Source of the DNA: Bradyrhizobium iriomotense
GTDB taxonomy: Bacteria > Pseudomonadota > Alphaproteobacteria > Rhizobiales > Xanthobacteraceae
Reading direction: 5' to 3'
Length of the DNA: 50,837 nucleotides
Assembly: GCF_030160715.1 (NCBI RefSeq)
Contig: NZ_BSOW01000055.1
Location: forward strand, 1 to 50,837
Part shown: positions 32,621 through 41,400 of the stretch, piece by piece
How the letters are laid out: each line of letters begins with the position of its first letter
How positions within the stretch are numbered: the first letter of the stretch is position 1
Made by a program: the position numbers and the translations under genes
Notes under the pieces: generated by a model
Told to the model about the DNA's origin: nothing
Database searches by the model: none
Seen by the model: the letters and a program-made list of their open reading frames with translations, nothing else

Positions 32621-33844
32621 ATGTCCCAGGCGGGCCCGATCCTTTTTGTGTCCAATGCCCAGCGGCCGGCCTTCATTTCGGCCCTCGACGAGGCCCGCCT
32701 TTTTCCGGTCATCGACAGTGATTGGTCGAGCGCAGCCCGCGCCGTCGAAGAGGTCCAGCCGGCCGCAGTCGTCGCGGCGCCTGGCAGTGGACATGAGCCG
32801 CATCTTGCCGCGGTCGCAAAGGCGATTGCGGACCAGACGCTCTATCTGCCGCTGATCATCGTCGATCCCCAGACCGCGCTGCCCCATAACGCGCTGCCGT
32901 TCACGCTGCGCGACAACAATTCCGACCGCCTCATCGCGCGGCTGCGCGCCGCGATGCGCGTCCGCACGCTGCACGCAACCGTGCTGCGCCGCCTGCCGGA
33001 GGCGAAGATCTCACTGCCAGAAACCGACCCCGCGCGCGACGCCACAGTGCTGCTGATCGGCCGCGGCTCCGCCTATCCGGCGCTCTCGGTCGCCCTCGGC
33101 GAGCGCATGGGCGTGATCGGAGCGCTCTCCATCGAAGCCGCCGCAAAACATCTCAACACCCGCGACATCGACGGCGTCGTGCTCGCCGAAGGTTTTACCG
33201 CGCGCGTCGCCGACGCCTTCCTCACGGTGCTTGCGGAAGACACCCGCTTTCGCAACATGCCCGTGATCGTCACCGCGCATCAGCTCACCCAGACTTACGA
33301 CCTGCCCAACCTCGAGCTCATCTCCGGCGAGCCGACGCAGATCGCCGCCAACGCATTGCCGCTGATCCGTCAGCACGCGATGGAGGCGCAGTTCAGCCGC
33401 ACGCTGCGCTCGATCGACGCCGGCGGCTGGCTCGATCCGCGCAGCGGCCTGCTCACGCCGGAAGCCTTTGCCCGTGATTTTTCCAAGGCGGTCGAGCAGA
33501 CGCTCGCCCGCGGCGGCGGCCTGTCGGTGGCGCGCTTCGCTTTCGATGCAAGCAATCCACGCGCGCAGCTCGATGCCGCACGGATCCTGAGCCGGCTGAT
33601 GCGGCAGATGGACTTTGGCGCCGCGCAAAAGGACGGCTCCGTCATCGTGGTGTTCGCCGAGACCGATTTCCGTACCGCCCACATGATCGCCCGCCGCCTC
33701 TCCGCCGTGATGCGGCACACCTCGAACGGCAAGCGCGAACCCCGCAGCGAGCCCGTCGTTAGCGTGGACTCGCTGTCACCGTCGGATACCGCGAGATCGC
33801 TGCTCGCGCGCCTTTCTGCCGAAGCACCGCGCGCTGCGTCGTAG
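32621..33844 (+). CDS. GGDEF-like protein without the catalytic motif
   Basis: 407 residues, cytoplasmic. Two receiver-like alpha/beta modules (about 1-115: PILFVSNAQRPAFISALDEA; about 140-250: ATVLLIGRGSAYPALSVALG) precede a C-terminal domain that opens with WLDPRSGLLTPEAFARDFSK. That is the position of the D-x-L-T-G-L-x-N-R-x-x-F entry of GGDEF domains. Where GG[D/E]EF should stand, the sequence runs AQKDGSVIVVFAETD, so diguanylate cyclase activity is not expected. A role in binding c-di-GMP, nucleotide, or a partner is possible. Start at ATG 32621; 84 bp after the ligase-like gene. Confidence 0.6.
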   Translation: MSQAGPILFVSNAQRPAFISALDEARLFPVIDSDWSSAARAVEEVQPAAVVAAPGSGHEPHLAAVAKAIADQTLYLPLIIVDPQTALPHNALPFTLRDNNSDRLIARLRAAMRVRTLHATVLRRLPEAKISLPETDPARDATVLLIGRGSAYPALSVALGERMGVIGALSIEAAAKHLNTRDIDGVVLAEGFTARVADAFLTVLAEDTRFRNMPVIVTAHQLTQTYDLPNLELISGEPTQIAANALPLIRQHAMEAQFSRTLRSIDAGGWLDPRSGLLTPEAFARDFSKAVEQTLARGGGLSVARFAFDASNPRAQLDAARILSRLMRQMDFGAAQKDGSVIVVFAETDFRTAHMIARRLSAVMRHTSNGKREPRSEPVVSVDSLSPSDTARSLLARLSAEAPRAAS

Positions 33845-34052
33845 ATATCATCGCGCTCGATGTTCGGGGGCCGTCCACCCTGGGCGAGTCGATGAGCTCG
33901 ATCGGACGTTGGTTTGACCGGGAATCCTCGTCAGTCTTTTCAGTGATTTCGCTAAATTCGCAGAACGTGTTGCGGCGATCAGTTGAACCCGCCGGGTAAT
34001 CCGGAATTGCTCACACTATGTTCTTCTCGGTTTGACCCAGCTTGGACACCCT

Positions 34053-34066
34053 TTGATCTAGATCAA
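34053..34066. promoter_or_regulatory. Perfect FixK/FNR-type box
   Basis: TTGATCTAGATCAA, an uninterrupted 14-bp palindrome that matches the FNR/FixK consensus TTGAT-N4-ATCAA exactly. It sits 134 bp upstream of the formylglycine-generating enzyme gene in a 356-bp gap (33845-34200) that otherwise shows nothing. If the start site is about 41 bp downstream of the box centre (about 34101), the operon would have a roughly 100-nt leader. FixK2 in Bradyrhizobium activates genes under low oxygen. Confidence 0.65.
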
Positions 34067-34200
34067 CGCGAGAGCGAGCCGCTCCGTTTCTGTACGCCAC
34101 CATCCGTCAAACGACCCGCTACCGACGCATATCGAGCGGAATAGCTCTTCGGGCAGTATCACGAAACGCCGGCCGCTGAAGCGCAGGCCCGGAGATCGTC

Positions 34201-35193
34201 ATGAATCTGGCCGATACGAAATCGTCGTCAGGCTCCGGACAAGCGTTCGAGCCTCCAGCAGATGACGGGATGCTGTATTTGCCGGGCGGCACGTTTCGCA
34301 TGGGTTCGGATCGGCATTATCCGGAGGAAGCGCCGGTCCATCGCGTCACCGTGGACGGATTCTGGATGGATCGCACGCCGGTCACCAACCGCCAATTCCG
34401 CAAATTCGTGAACGCGACCGGCTACGTCACTTTCGCCGAAATTACACCTGATGCGAAGGATTATCCGGGCGCCCTGCCGCACATGCTCAAGGCCGGCTCG
34501 CTGGTCTTCACGCCGCCCAAGCGAGCTGTGGACCTGCACGACTGGGCGCAATGGTGGACGTTCAAATTCGGCGCCGACTGGCGCCGTCCCTATGGTCCGC
34601 GCACCAACATCAGCGGGCTCGACGACCACCCGGTCGTCCACGTCGCCTACCGGGACGTCGAAGCCTATGCCAAATGGGCCGGCAAGGAATTGCCGACCGA
34701 GGCCGAATGGGAATTCGCCGCACGCGGCGGACTGGACGGCGCGGAATTCGCCTGGGGTGACGAGCAATTTCCCGGCGGCAGGCATATGGCGAACACCTGG
34801 CAGGGTCATTTCCCCCACCAGAATCTCGCGGCTGATGGCTTCGAACGCACCTCGCCCGTCGCCGCATTCCCGGCCAACGGTTACGGCCTCCACGACATGA
34901 TCGGCAATGTCTGGGAATGGACGGCCGACTGGTATTCGCAGAAGCACGAAGCCGACGCCCCGAAAGCCTGCTGCATTCCGCAAAATCCTCGCGGCGGGCC
35001 CGAGGGCGCGAGCTACGACTCTCGTCAGCCGAACCTCAGGATTCCGCGCAAGGTGCTCAAAGGCGGCTCGCATCTTTGCGCTCCCAACTACTGCCGCCGC
35101 TATCGTCCGGCCGCGCGTCATGCCGAGCCGATCGACACCTCAGCAAGCCATGTCGGCTTCAGGTGCATCATCAGGAAGAGGATCACGTCATGA
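34201..35193 (+). CDS. Formylglycine-generating enzyme (sulfatase-modifying factor)
   Basis: 330 residues, no signal peptide. FGE-sulfatase domain from about residue 22: MLYLPGGTFRMGSDRHYPEE, WMDRTPVTNRQFRKFV, PVVHVAYRDVEAYAKWAGKE, LPTEAEWEFAARGG, and GYGLHDMIGNVWEWTADWYS. Near the end the two active-site Cys are in HLCAPNYCRRYRPAARH, the C-x4-C arrangement of aerobic FGE. It oxidises a Cys of the target sulfatase to formylglycine with O2 and copper. Its stop overlaps the start of the sulfatase gene (ATGA), so the pair is an enzyme and its substrate. Confidence 0.93.
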   Translation: MNLADTKSSSGSGQAFEPPADDGMLYLPGGTFRMGSDRHYPEEAPVHRVTVDGFWMDRTPVTNRQFRKFVNATGYVTFAEITPDAKDYPGALPHMLKAGSLVFTPPKRAVDLHDWAQWWTFKFGADWRRPYGPRTNISGLDDHPVVHVAYRDVEAYAKWAGKELPTEAEWEFAARGGLDGAEFAWGDEQFPGGRHMANTWQGHFPHQNLAADGFERTSPVAAFPANGYGLHDMIGNVWEWTADWYSQKHEADAPKACCIPQNPRGGPEGASYDSRQPNLRIPRKVLKGGSHLCAPNYCRRYRPAARHAEPIDTSASHVGFRCIIRKRITS

Positions 35194-36902
35194 GGAACGA
35201 TAGGATTCCGGATAAGCCTGAGATGAGCACGGGACCAATCGGCGGAGGATTGAAACGCCGCGATCTCTTGTTGAGTGGTAGTTCTCTCGTCGCCGCTTCG
35301 GCGCTCTCGGCCGTCGGATTGTCGAGCCCCGCGCAAGCGCAGCAACGAGCTGCGGCGCCGGCGCCCGCTGCGGCCGGCCAGCCGCCGAACATCGTCTTTA
35401 TCATGGGTGACGACATCGGCTGGTTCAACATCGGCGCCTACCACCAGGGAATCATGGCCAGCCGGACACCAAACCTCGACAAGCTCGCCGCGGAAGGCAT
35501 GCGCTTCACCGACTATTACGCCGAGGCGAGTTGCACCGCGGGTCGCGCCAACTTCATCACCGGCGAACTGCCGATCCGCACCGGCCTTACCACGGTCGGC
35601 CAGGCCGGCTCTCCCATCGGCATGCCGGCGCAAGCGCCGACTATCGCCACGGTGCTCAAGTCAATGGGGTACGCGACGGGACAGTTCGGCAAGAACCACC
35701 TGGGTGACCTCAACGAGTTCCTGCCGACCATGCACGGCTTCGATGAGTTCTTCGGCTACCTCTATCACCTCGATGCGATGGAGGACCCGGCGCACCGCAA
35801 TTACCCGCAATCGCTGCTGGCTACCGTCGGTCCCCGCAACATGGTTCATTCGTGGGCGACCAACGTCGACGATCCGTCGGTGCAAGCGCGCTGGGGGAAG
35901 ATCGGCAAGCAGCGGATCGAGGACGCCGGGACGCTTTATCCGAAGCGGATGGAAACGGTCGACGACGAGATTCTGCAGGCCACCTTCGCCTTCATCGACA
36001 AGGCGAAGCAGGACAACAAGCCGTTCTTCGTCTGGCTCAATCCCACGCGCATGCACGTCGTCACCCATCTTTCGGAAAAATACGAGAACATGCGCAACTC
36101 GGAAAACGGCTGGTCGGTTTCCGAGGGCGGGTTCGCCCAACTCGACGACATCGTCGGCTCCGTCATGAAGAAGCTCAAGGACGAGGGCTTCGACGACAAC
36201 ACGATCGTCGCGTTCACAACCGACAACGGCGCGGAGAACTTCACCTGGCCTGATGGCGGACAAACACCATTTGCGGGCGGCAAGGGAACGGCCCTGGAAG
36301 GCGGCTTCCGCGTGCCCTGCATGATCCGCTGGCCGGGCAAGGTGCCGGCGGGAAAAGTCGAGAACGGCATCATGTCCGGACTCGACTGGTTCCCGACCTT
36401 CGTCGCCGCCGCCGGCAATCCGAATATCGCCGACGAGTTGAGGAAGGGAAAGCAGCTCGGCGACAAGACCTACAAGGTCTACCTCGACGGGTACAACCAG
36501 ACGGACCTGATTACCGGAAAAGGCCCGTCTGCCCGCCACTCGATCTTCTATTTCACTGAGGGCACACTGAGCGCGGTGCGCATCGACGACTTCAAGTATC
36601 GCTTCACCGATCAGCCGGGCGGCTGGTTGGGCGGCACGGTCAAGGTTGATTGGCCCATCCTCACCAATATCCGCCTTGATCCCTTCGAACGCACAAACTT
36701 GCCAAACGGCGATAAGGGATCGTTGGCATTCTATAACTGGTTTGCCTACGAGTTCTGGCGATTCCAGTTCGTGCAGCAGGAGGTGGGCAAGCTCGCTCAA
36801 ACTGCGATCGAGTTTCCACCGATGCAGAAAGGTGCGAGCTTCAACCTGGAAGCCGTCAAGGAGCAGATCGAGAAGGCCATGCAGTCGCACGCTGGCAAGT
36901 AG
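35190..36902 (+). CDS. Tat-exported arylsulfatase
   Basis: 570 residues from ATG 35190 (overlapping the FGE stop). Twin-arginine signal at about 28-45 (LKRRDLLLSGSSLVAASAL), cleavage near AQAQ. Sulfatase domain begins NIVFIMGDDIGWFNIGAYH with the metal-binding Asp pair. The modified Cys is in ASCTAGRANFITG, a C-x-A-x-R form of the usual C-x-P-x-R. Further landmarks are YATGQFGKNHLGD, FFVWLNPTRMHV and AFTTDNGAENFTWPDGGQTP. It cleaves sulfate esters in the periplasm, for sulfur scavenging. Tat export suits folding and formylglycine formation in the cytoplasm before transport. Confidence 0.94.
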   Translation: MRNDRIPDKPEMSTGPIGGGLKRRDLLLSGSSLVAASALSAVGLSSPAQAQQRAAAPAPAAAGQPPNIVFIMGDDIGWFNIGAYHQGIMASRTPNLDKLAAEGMRFTDYYAEASCTAGRANFITGELPIRTGLTTVGQAGSPIGMPAQAPTIATVLKSMGYATGQFGKNHLGDLNEFLPTMHGFDEFFGYLYHLDAMEDPAHRNYPQSLLATVGPRNMVHSWATNVDDPSVQARWGKIGKQRIEDAGTLYPKRMETVDDEILQATFAFIDKAKQDNKPFFVWLNPTRMHVVTHLSEKYENMRNSENGWSVSEGGFAQLDDIVGSVMKKLKDEGFDDNTIVAFTTDNGAENFTWPDGGQTPFAGGKGTALEGGFRVPCMIRWPGKVPAGKVENGIMSGLDWFPTFVAAAGNPNIADELRKGKQLGDKTYKVYLDGYNQTDLITGKGPSARHSIFYFTEGTLSAVRIDDFKYRFTDQPGGWLGGTVKVDWPILTNIRLDPFERTNLPNGDKGSLAFYNWFAYEFWRFQFVQQEVGKLAQTAIEFPPMQKGASFNLEAVKEQIEKAMQSHAGK

Positions 36903-36916
36903 AATATGCGGTGACG

Positions 36917-36938
36917 GGCGCCCCAGGTCCGGGGCGCC
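36917..36938 (+). terminator. GC-rich hairpin after the sulfatase gene
   Basis: GGCGCCCC (36917-36924) and GGGGCGCC (36931-36938) with a 6-nt loop, 15 bp after the sulfatase stop. There is no T-run, so termination would be Rho-assisted or weak. It also lies 64 bp beyond the end of the convergent TerC gene. Confidence 0.5.
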
Positions 36939-37001
36939 TGTGCCATTGGCGGACTGAGGTTTGCCCCAGGCGGGCACGCAAGAAACGACGCGACCGTCAT
37001 G

Positions 37002-37628
37002 TCATATTGACGCAACCTTGATGATATCCAGCGTTCCGCGAAAGATCATCTCCACCGCCACGTACAGAATCACGGCCAGGCCCACGTAAGCAATCCATCG
37101 ATGATTTTGCAGCAGCCGCGCAATGAAAGAAGCGGCCACGCCCATCATCGCAATGGAAAGCCCCAAGCCGAAAATCATGACCACGGGATGCTCGCGTGCC
37201 GCCCCTGCGACCGCCAGGACGTTGTCGAGTGACATGGAAACGTCGGCCACGATAATCTGCCAACTTGCTTGGAGCAGCGTTTTCCGGGGCTTGCTCCCTG
37301 CGCTTGCTCCAGCTTCCTTCGAACCCGTGGGCTCCGCGGAGGAGGCGCGCAACTCTCGCCACATTTTCCAACACACCCACAACAACAGGATTCCGCCGGC
37401 GAGCAGGAGGCCGACGATCTGGAGGATTTGCGTCGCTAACGCAGCGAACAGCATGCGCAGCATCGTCGCGACCACGATGCCGATCAAAATCGCCTTGACT
37501 CGCTGCGCCTGAGGAAGTCCCGCGGCGGCAAGACCAATGACGATGGCGTTGTCGCCAGCGAGCACGAGGTCGATCAGAATGACCTGCAACAGTACGTTCA
37601 GGACATCTGTGATGAGAAATTCAATCAC
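37002..37628 (-). CDS. TerC-family membrane protein (YjbE-like)
   Basis: 208 residues with about seven hydrophobic spans. The acidic signature residues are in LIDLVLAGDNAIVIGLAAAG and WQIIVADVSMSLDNVLAVAG. The middle loop, about 95-120, is polar and basic. The family includes manganese exporters and YjbE-type proteins; ion specificity cannot be read. It overlaps the preceding small membrane-protein gene by 8 bp on the minus strand. A second, larger TerC paralogue is at 23844-24569. Confidence 0.92.
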   Translation of the reverse strand: MIEFLITDVLNVLLQVILIDLVLAGDNAIVIGLAAAGLPQAQRVKAILIGIVVATMLRMLFAALATQILQIVGLLLAGGILLLWVCWKMWRELRASSAEPTGSKEAGASAGSKPRKTLLQASWQIIVADVSMSLDNVLAVAGAAREHPVVMIFGLGLSIAMMGVAASFIARLLQNHRWIAYVGLAVILYVAVEMIFRGTLDIIKVASI

Positions 37629-37956
37629 GGGTCAGCGGCTCGAAAAACAGCGCCACTTGATCCGGCTCGCTAAAAATCGCCGCGGCGCAACCCATCATGG
37701 TGAATGCACCGGCAATATCCCATAGCGTTACGTTTTGTAACGTGACTTTCTCTGAATCTGTTCGGGCCAACAGGGCGGCGATCGTTGCACCCAAGAAAAG
37801 CAGAATGCTGAGCGCAGGCAGGACGAGTTCGGGCTCCAGCAAGCAGATCATCAACAATGCGGGAGTTGCGATCAGCATGCTCAACAGCGCGAGCATGCCG
37901 AATGAGTCCCGCCAGGGCGCATTCCTGTTGGTCCAGCTTGCATGAGGAGCAATCAT
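37621..37956 (-). CDS. Three-span membrane protein of unknown function
   Basis: 111 residues from ATG 37956, preceded by GAGGACAAA. A polar start (MIAPHASWTNRNAPWRDSFG) is followed by three hydrophobic segments at about 20-38, 44-62 and 80-100 (LLSMLIATPALLMICLL; ALSILLFLGATIAALLA; IAGAFTMMGCAAAIF). It overlaps the TerC gene by 8 bp, so the two are probably made as a pair and may interact in the membrane. No known family. Confidence 0.65.
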   Translation of the reverse strand: MIAPHASWTNRNAPWRDSFGMLALLSMLIATPALLMICLLEPELVLPALSILLFLGATIAALLARTDSEKVTLQNVTLWDIAGAFTMMGCAAAIFSEPDQVALFFEPLTRD

Positions 37957-38055
37957 TTTGTCCTCTTGCACAGGGGGCGTCTTGACCGAGCCGGCGCGGC
38001 TAACCGACCGAACCACTCCTGGTCTGGACGGCCGGTTTGCCGACGCCTCCCCAGA

Positions 38056-38190
38056 TCAATGTTTTGTCCGATGCCGCCGACCGTCCACGAGCGTGATGAC
38101 GCCAGCAGCCACCACGGCAATAACGACGACAGTGGCAAGCGCCTCGACCGAGGCCAAGGTCGCGTACCATTTGTTCCAAAGCTCAAGCAT
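38056..38190 (-). CDS. Single-span small membrane protein, 44 residues
   Basis: ATG 38190 to TGA 38058-38056. Starts MLELWNKWYATLASVEALAT, then a hydrophobic helix of about residues 17-35 rich in Val/Ala, and a basic tail DGRRHRTKH, so N-out/C-in or tail-anchored insertion is plausible. It lies 99 bp upstream of the three-span protein and TerC on the same strand. Ribosome site GGGGCC is weak. No homologue recognised; evidence is the charge and hydrophobicity pattern. Confidence 0.4.
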   Translation of the reverse strand: MLELWNKWYATLASVEALATVVVIAVVAAGVITLVDGRRHRTKH

Positions 38191-38282
38191 GAGCTGGCCC
38201 CTATCGAGAGCCCACTTACGAGCGATAAAATCCAGTCTCTAAAGGACGTGCCTTTGCGACCGAAAAGACAATGCTACCTATC

Positions 38283-38307
38283 GCCGCGCGGGTTTTGACC
38301 GCGCGGC
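38283..38307. terminator. GC-rich hairpin downstream of mfd
   Basis: GCCGCGCGG (38283-38291) and CCGCGCGGC (38299-38307), a perfect 9-bp stem with a 7-nt loop. A second palindrome, GGCGGCATGCCGCC, lies at 38331-38344. Both lie between the end of mfd (38428, minus) and the start of the small membrane-protein gene (38190, minus), and could end the mfd transcript. Confidence 0.4.
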
Positions 38308-38427
38308 AACATGACTTAGGGCGTCACCGAGGCGGCATGCCGCCACCTCGTGCTTCACCAGCAAATTTCAAGAGAAAGGCGAACAGCCACGGCTGCGTAA
38401 CCGATCGGCTCAGCTATGCACCGCAAA

Positions 38428-41400
38428 TCAAGCCGCCTTCTTGCTCATGGCGAGCTGCGCGAGCTGGCGCAGGATCTCCGTCGTGCCCGCAAGCCGCTCC
38501 TCGGGTGTCTCCCAGTCCTGGAAGAACACCACCTTCATGTCGGGCCGCACCTTCGCAGCCTCGCCGTGGCTGCGGATGAACGACACCAGGCGGTCGGGAT
38601 GGGCAAAGGAGTTGTCGCGGAAGACGATGACCGCGCCCTTCGGGCCGGCATCGACCTTCTCGACATTGGCGCGCCGGCAATAGGCCTTGATCGCCGCGAT
38701 CTTGAAGAGGTAGCGCACCTCGTCGGGCAACACGCCGAAACGGTCGCGCATCTCGGCGGCAAAGTTCTCGATCTCCTCCTCGGTGTCGAGATCGGCCAGC
38801 CGCCGGTAGAGCGACAGCCGCACCGAGAGGTCGCCGACGTAATCTTCCGGAATGAGCACGGGCATGCCGATCGTGATCGAGGGCGACCAGCGGTCGGCCG
38901 CGGGCTCGGAAACACCGGCCTTGAGGTTGACGATCGCCTCCTCCAGCATCGATTGATAGAGCTCGAAACCGACCTCCTTGATATGGCCGGACTGCTCCTC
39001 ACCGAGCAGATTGCCGGCGCCGCGGATGTCGAGGTCGTGCGAGGCGAGCTGGAAACCCGCGCCGAGCGTCTCCAGCGATTGCAGCACGGTGAGGCGGCGC
39101 TCGGCCTGCGCGGTGATCTTCTGCTGCGCCGGCAGCGTGAACAGCGCGTAGGCGCGCAGCTTCGAGCGGCCGACGCGGCCGCGGAGCTGGTAGAGCTGGG
39201 CAAGGCCGAACATGTCGGCGCGATGTACGATCAGCGTGTTGGCGTTGGGAATGTCGAGGCCGGACTCGACGATCGTGGTCGAGAGCAGGATATCGAACTT
39301 GCCGTCATAGAACCCGGTCATGATGTCCTCGATCACGGCGGGCGGCATCTGCCCGTGCGCGACCGCGACCTTCATCTCCGGCACGTTCTTGTCGAGGAAG
39401 TCCTTGACCTCGGCCAGGTCGTCGATCCGCGGCACCACGTAGAACGCCTGCCCGCCGCGATAGCGCTCGCGCAAGAGCGCCTCGCGGATCATGAGGGGAT
39501 CGTGCGGGGCGACGAAGGTGCGGACCGCGAGGCGGTCGACCGGCGGCGAGGCAATGATCGAGAGCTCGCGCACGCCGGTGAGTGCGAGTTGGAGCGTGCG
39601 CGGGATCGGCGTTGCGGACAGCGTCAGCACGTGCACCTCGGAGCGAAGCGCCTTCAGTCGCTCCTTGTGGGTGACGCCGAAATGCTGTTCCTCGTCGACG
39701 ATGACGAGGCCGAGATCGCGGAATTTGATGGCCTTGCCGAGCAGCGCGTGGGTACCGACGACGATATCGACCGAACCGTCGGCGATCCCCTTCTTGACCT
39801 GGTTCAGTTCCTTCGTCGCGATCAGGCGCGAGGCCTGCGCCACGTTCACGGGAAAGCCCTTGAAGCGCTCGGTGAAGGTCTTTGCGTGCTGGCGCGCGAG
39901 CAGCGTGGTCGGCACCACGACCGCAACCTGCTTGCCCTCGAGCGCAACGGCGAAGGCTGCGCGCAGCGCTACCTCCGTCTTGCCGAAGCCGACGTCGCCG
40001 CAGATCAGCCGGTCCATGGGCCGGCCGAGTTCGAGATCTTTCAGGGTGGATTCGATGGCCCCTAACTGGTCCTCGGTCTCGTCATAGGGGAAGCGCGCGC
40101 AGAACTCGTCATAAAGGCCCTGCTGCACCGGGAGCTTTGGTGCCTCGTGCAAATGGCGCGTGGCGGCGATCTTGATCAGCTCACCCGCGATCTCGCGGAT
40201 GCGGTTCTTCAGTTTTGCTTTTCGGGTCTGCCAGCCACCGCCTCCGAGGCGGTCGAGCTCGACCGTGGTCTGGTCGGAGCCGTAGCGCGAGAGCAGCTCG
40301 ATGTTCTCGACCGGCAGGAACAGCTTTGTCTCGGCGGCATAATGCAGCTCGAGACAGTCATGCGGCGCGCCGCCGACCTCCAGCGTCTGCAAGCCGACGA
40401 AGCGGCCGATGCCGTGATCGACGTGGACGACGATGTCGCCGGCCGCTAGGCTCGTCACCTCCGAGATGAAATTGTCGAGCTTGCGGCTCGCCTTGCGCGG
40501 CCGCACCAGGCGGTCGCCGAGGATGTCCTGCTCGCTGATGAGCGCGATCTCGTCGGTCTCGAAACCGCTTTCGAGGCCCAGCACGGCGAGCATGGTCTCG
40601 TTGCGCGGGGTCGCCTGCACGGTGCGCCAGCTATTGACGCTGGTCGTGTGCGTGAGCTTGTGGTCGCGCAGCATCGAGGTCATGCGGTCGCGCGAGCCTT
40701 CGGTCCAGAGCGCGACGACGACTTTCTTGCGCTGCGCCTGCAAGGCCATCACATGCGCGACCACCGCCTCGAAGACGTTGACGGTGGAATCGTTGCGCTC
40801 GGGCGCAAAGTCGCGGCCCTTACGCGCGCCGGCATCGATGACGCTGGTGCCGTCGGCAGGCACTGAGAACTGCGTCAGCCGCACCAGCGGAATCGCGCCT
40901 TCCCGCTTCCCCCATTCCTCTTCGGTCAGATAGAGCCTGTCAGGCGGCAGCGGCTTGTAGACGGCGCCGCCGGTCGGATGCTCCAGCGCATCGCGGCGCG
41001 CCTGGTAGTAGTCGAGGATCTGCTTGAAGCGTTCGCGGATCGCGTCTTCCGCCTGCGGCTCGATCGCGACGGCCGCGCCTTGCAGATAGTCGAACAGCGT
41101 GTCCATCCGCTCCTGGAACAGCGGCAGCCAATGCTCCATGCCGGGATGGCGGCGGCCTTCGGTCACGGCCTCGTAGAGCGCATCGTCGCGCTCGGGCGCA
41201 CCGAATTCGGCGACATAGCCCATGCGGAAGCGTCGGATGGTCTCGGTGACCAGCTGGAATTCCGAGATCGGCACCAGGTCGAGCGAGCGCATGTCCAGGA
41301 GCGTGCGCTGGGTCTCGGCATCGAAGGAGCGGATCGATTCCAGGCTGTCGCCGAAGAAGTCGAAGCGGACGGGCTGGTCGAGGCCGGCCGGGAACAGGTC

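Noticed and set aside
35661..36977. 438-residue minus-strand frame opposite the sulfatase gene
   Set aside because: The plus strand has the complete sulfatase motif set; this frame has none.
38416..40065. 549-residue plus-strand frame opposite mfd
   Set aside because: Antisense to the conserved mfd coding region; composition dominated by Arg, Gly, His and Asp as expected from the reverse of GC-rich codons, with no family pattern.
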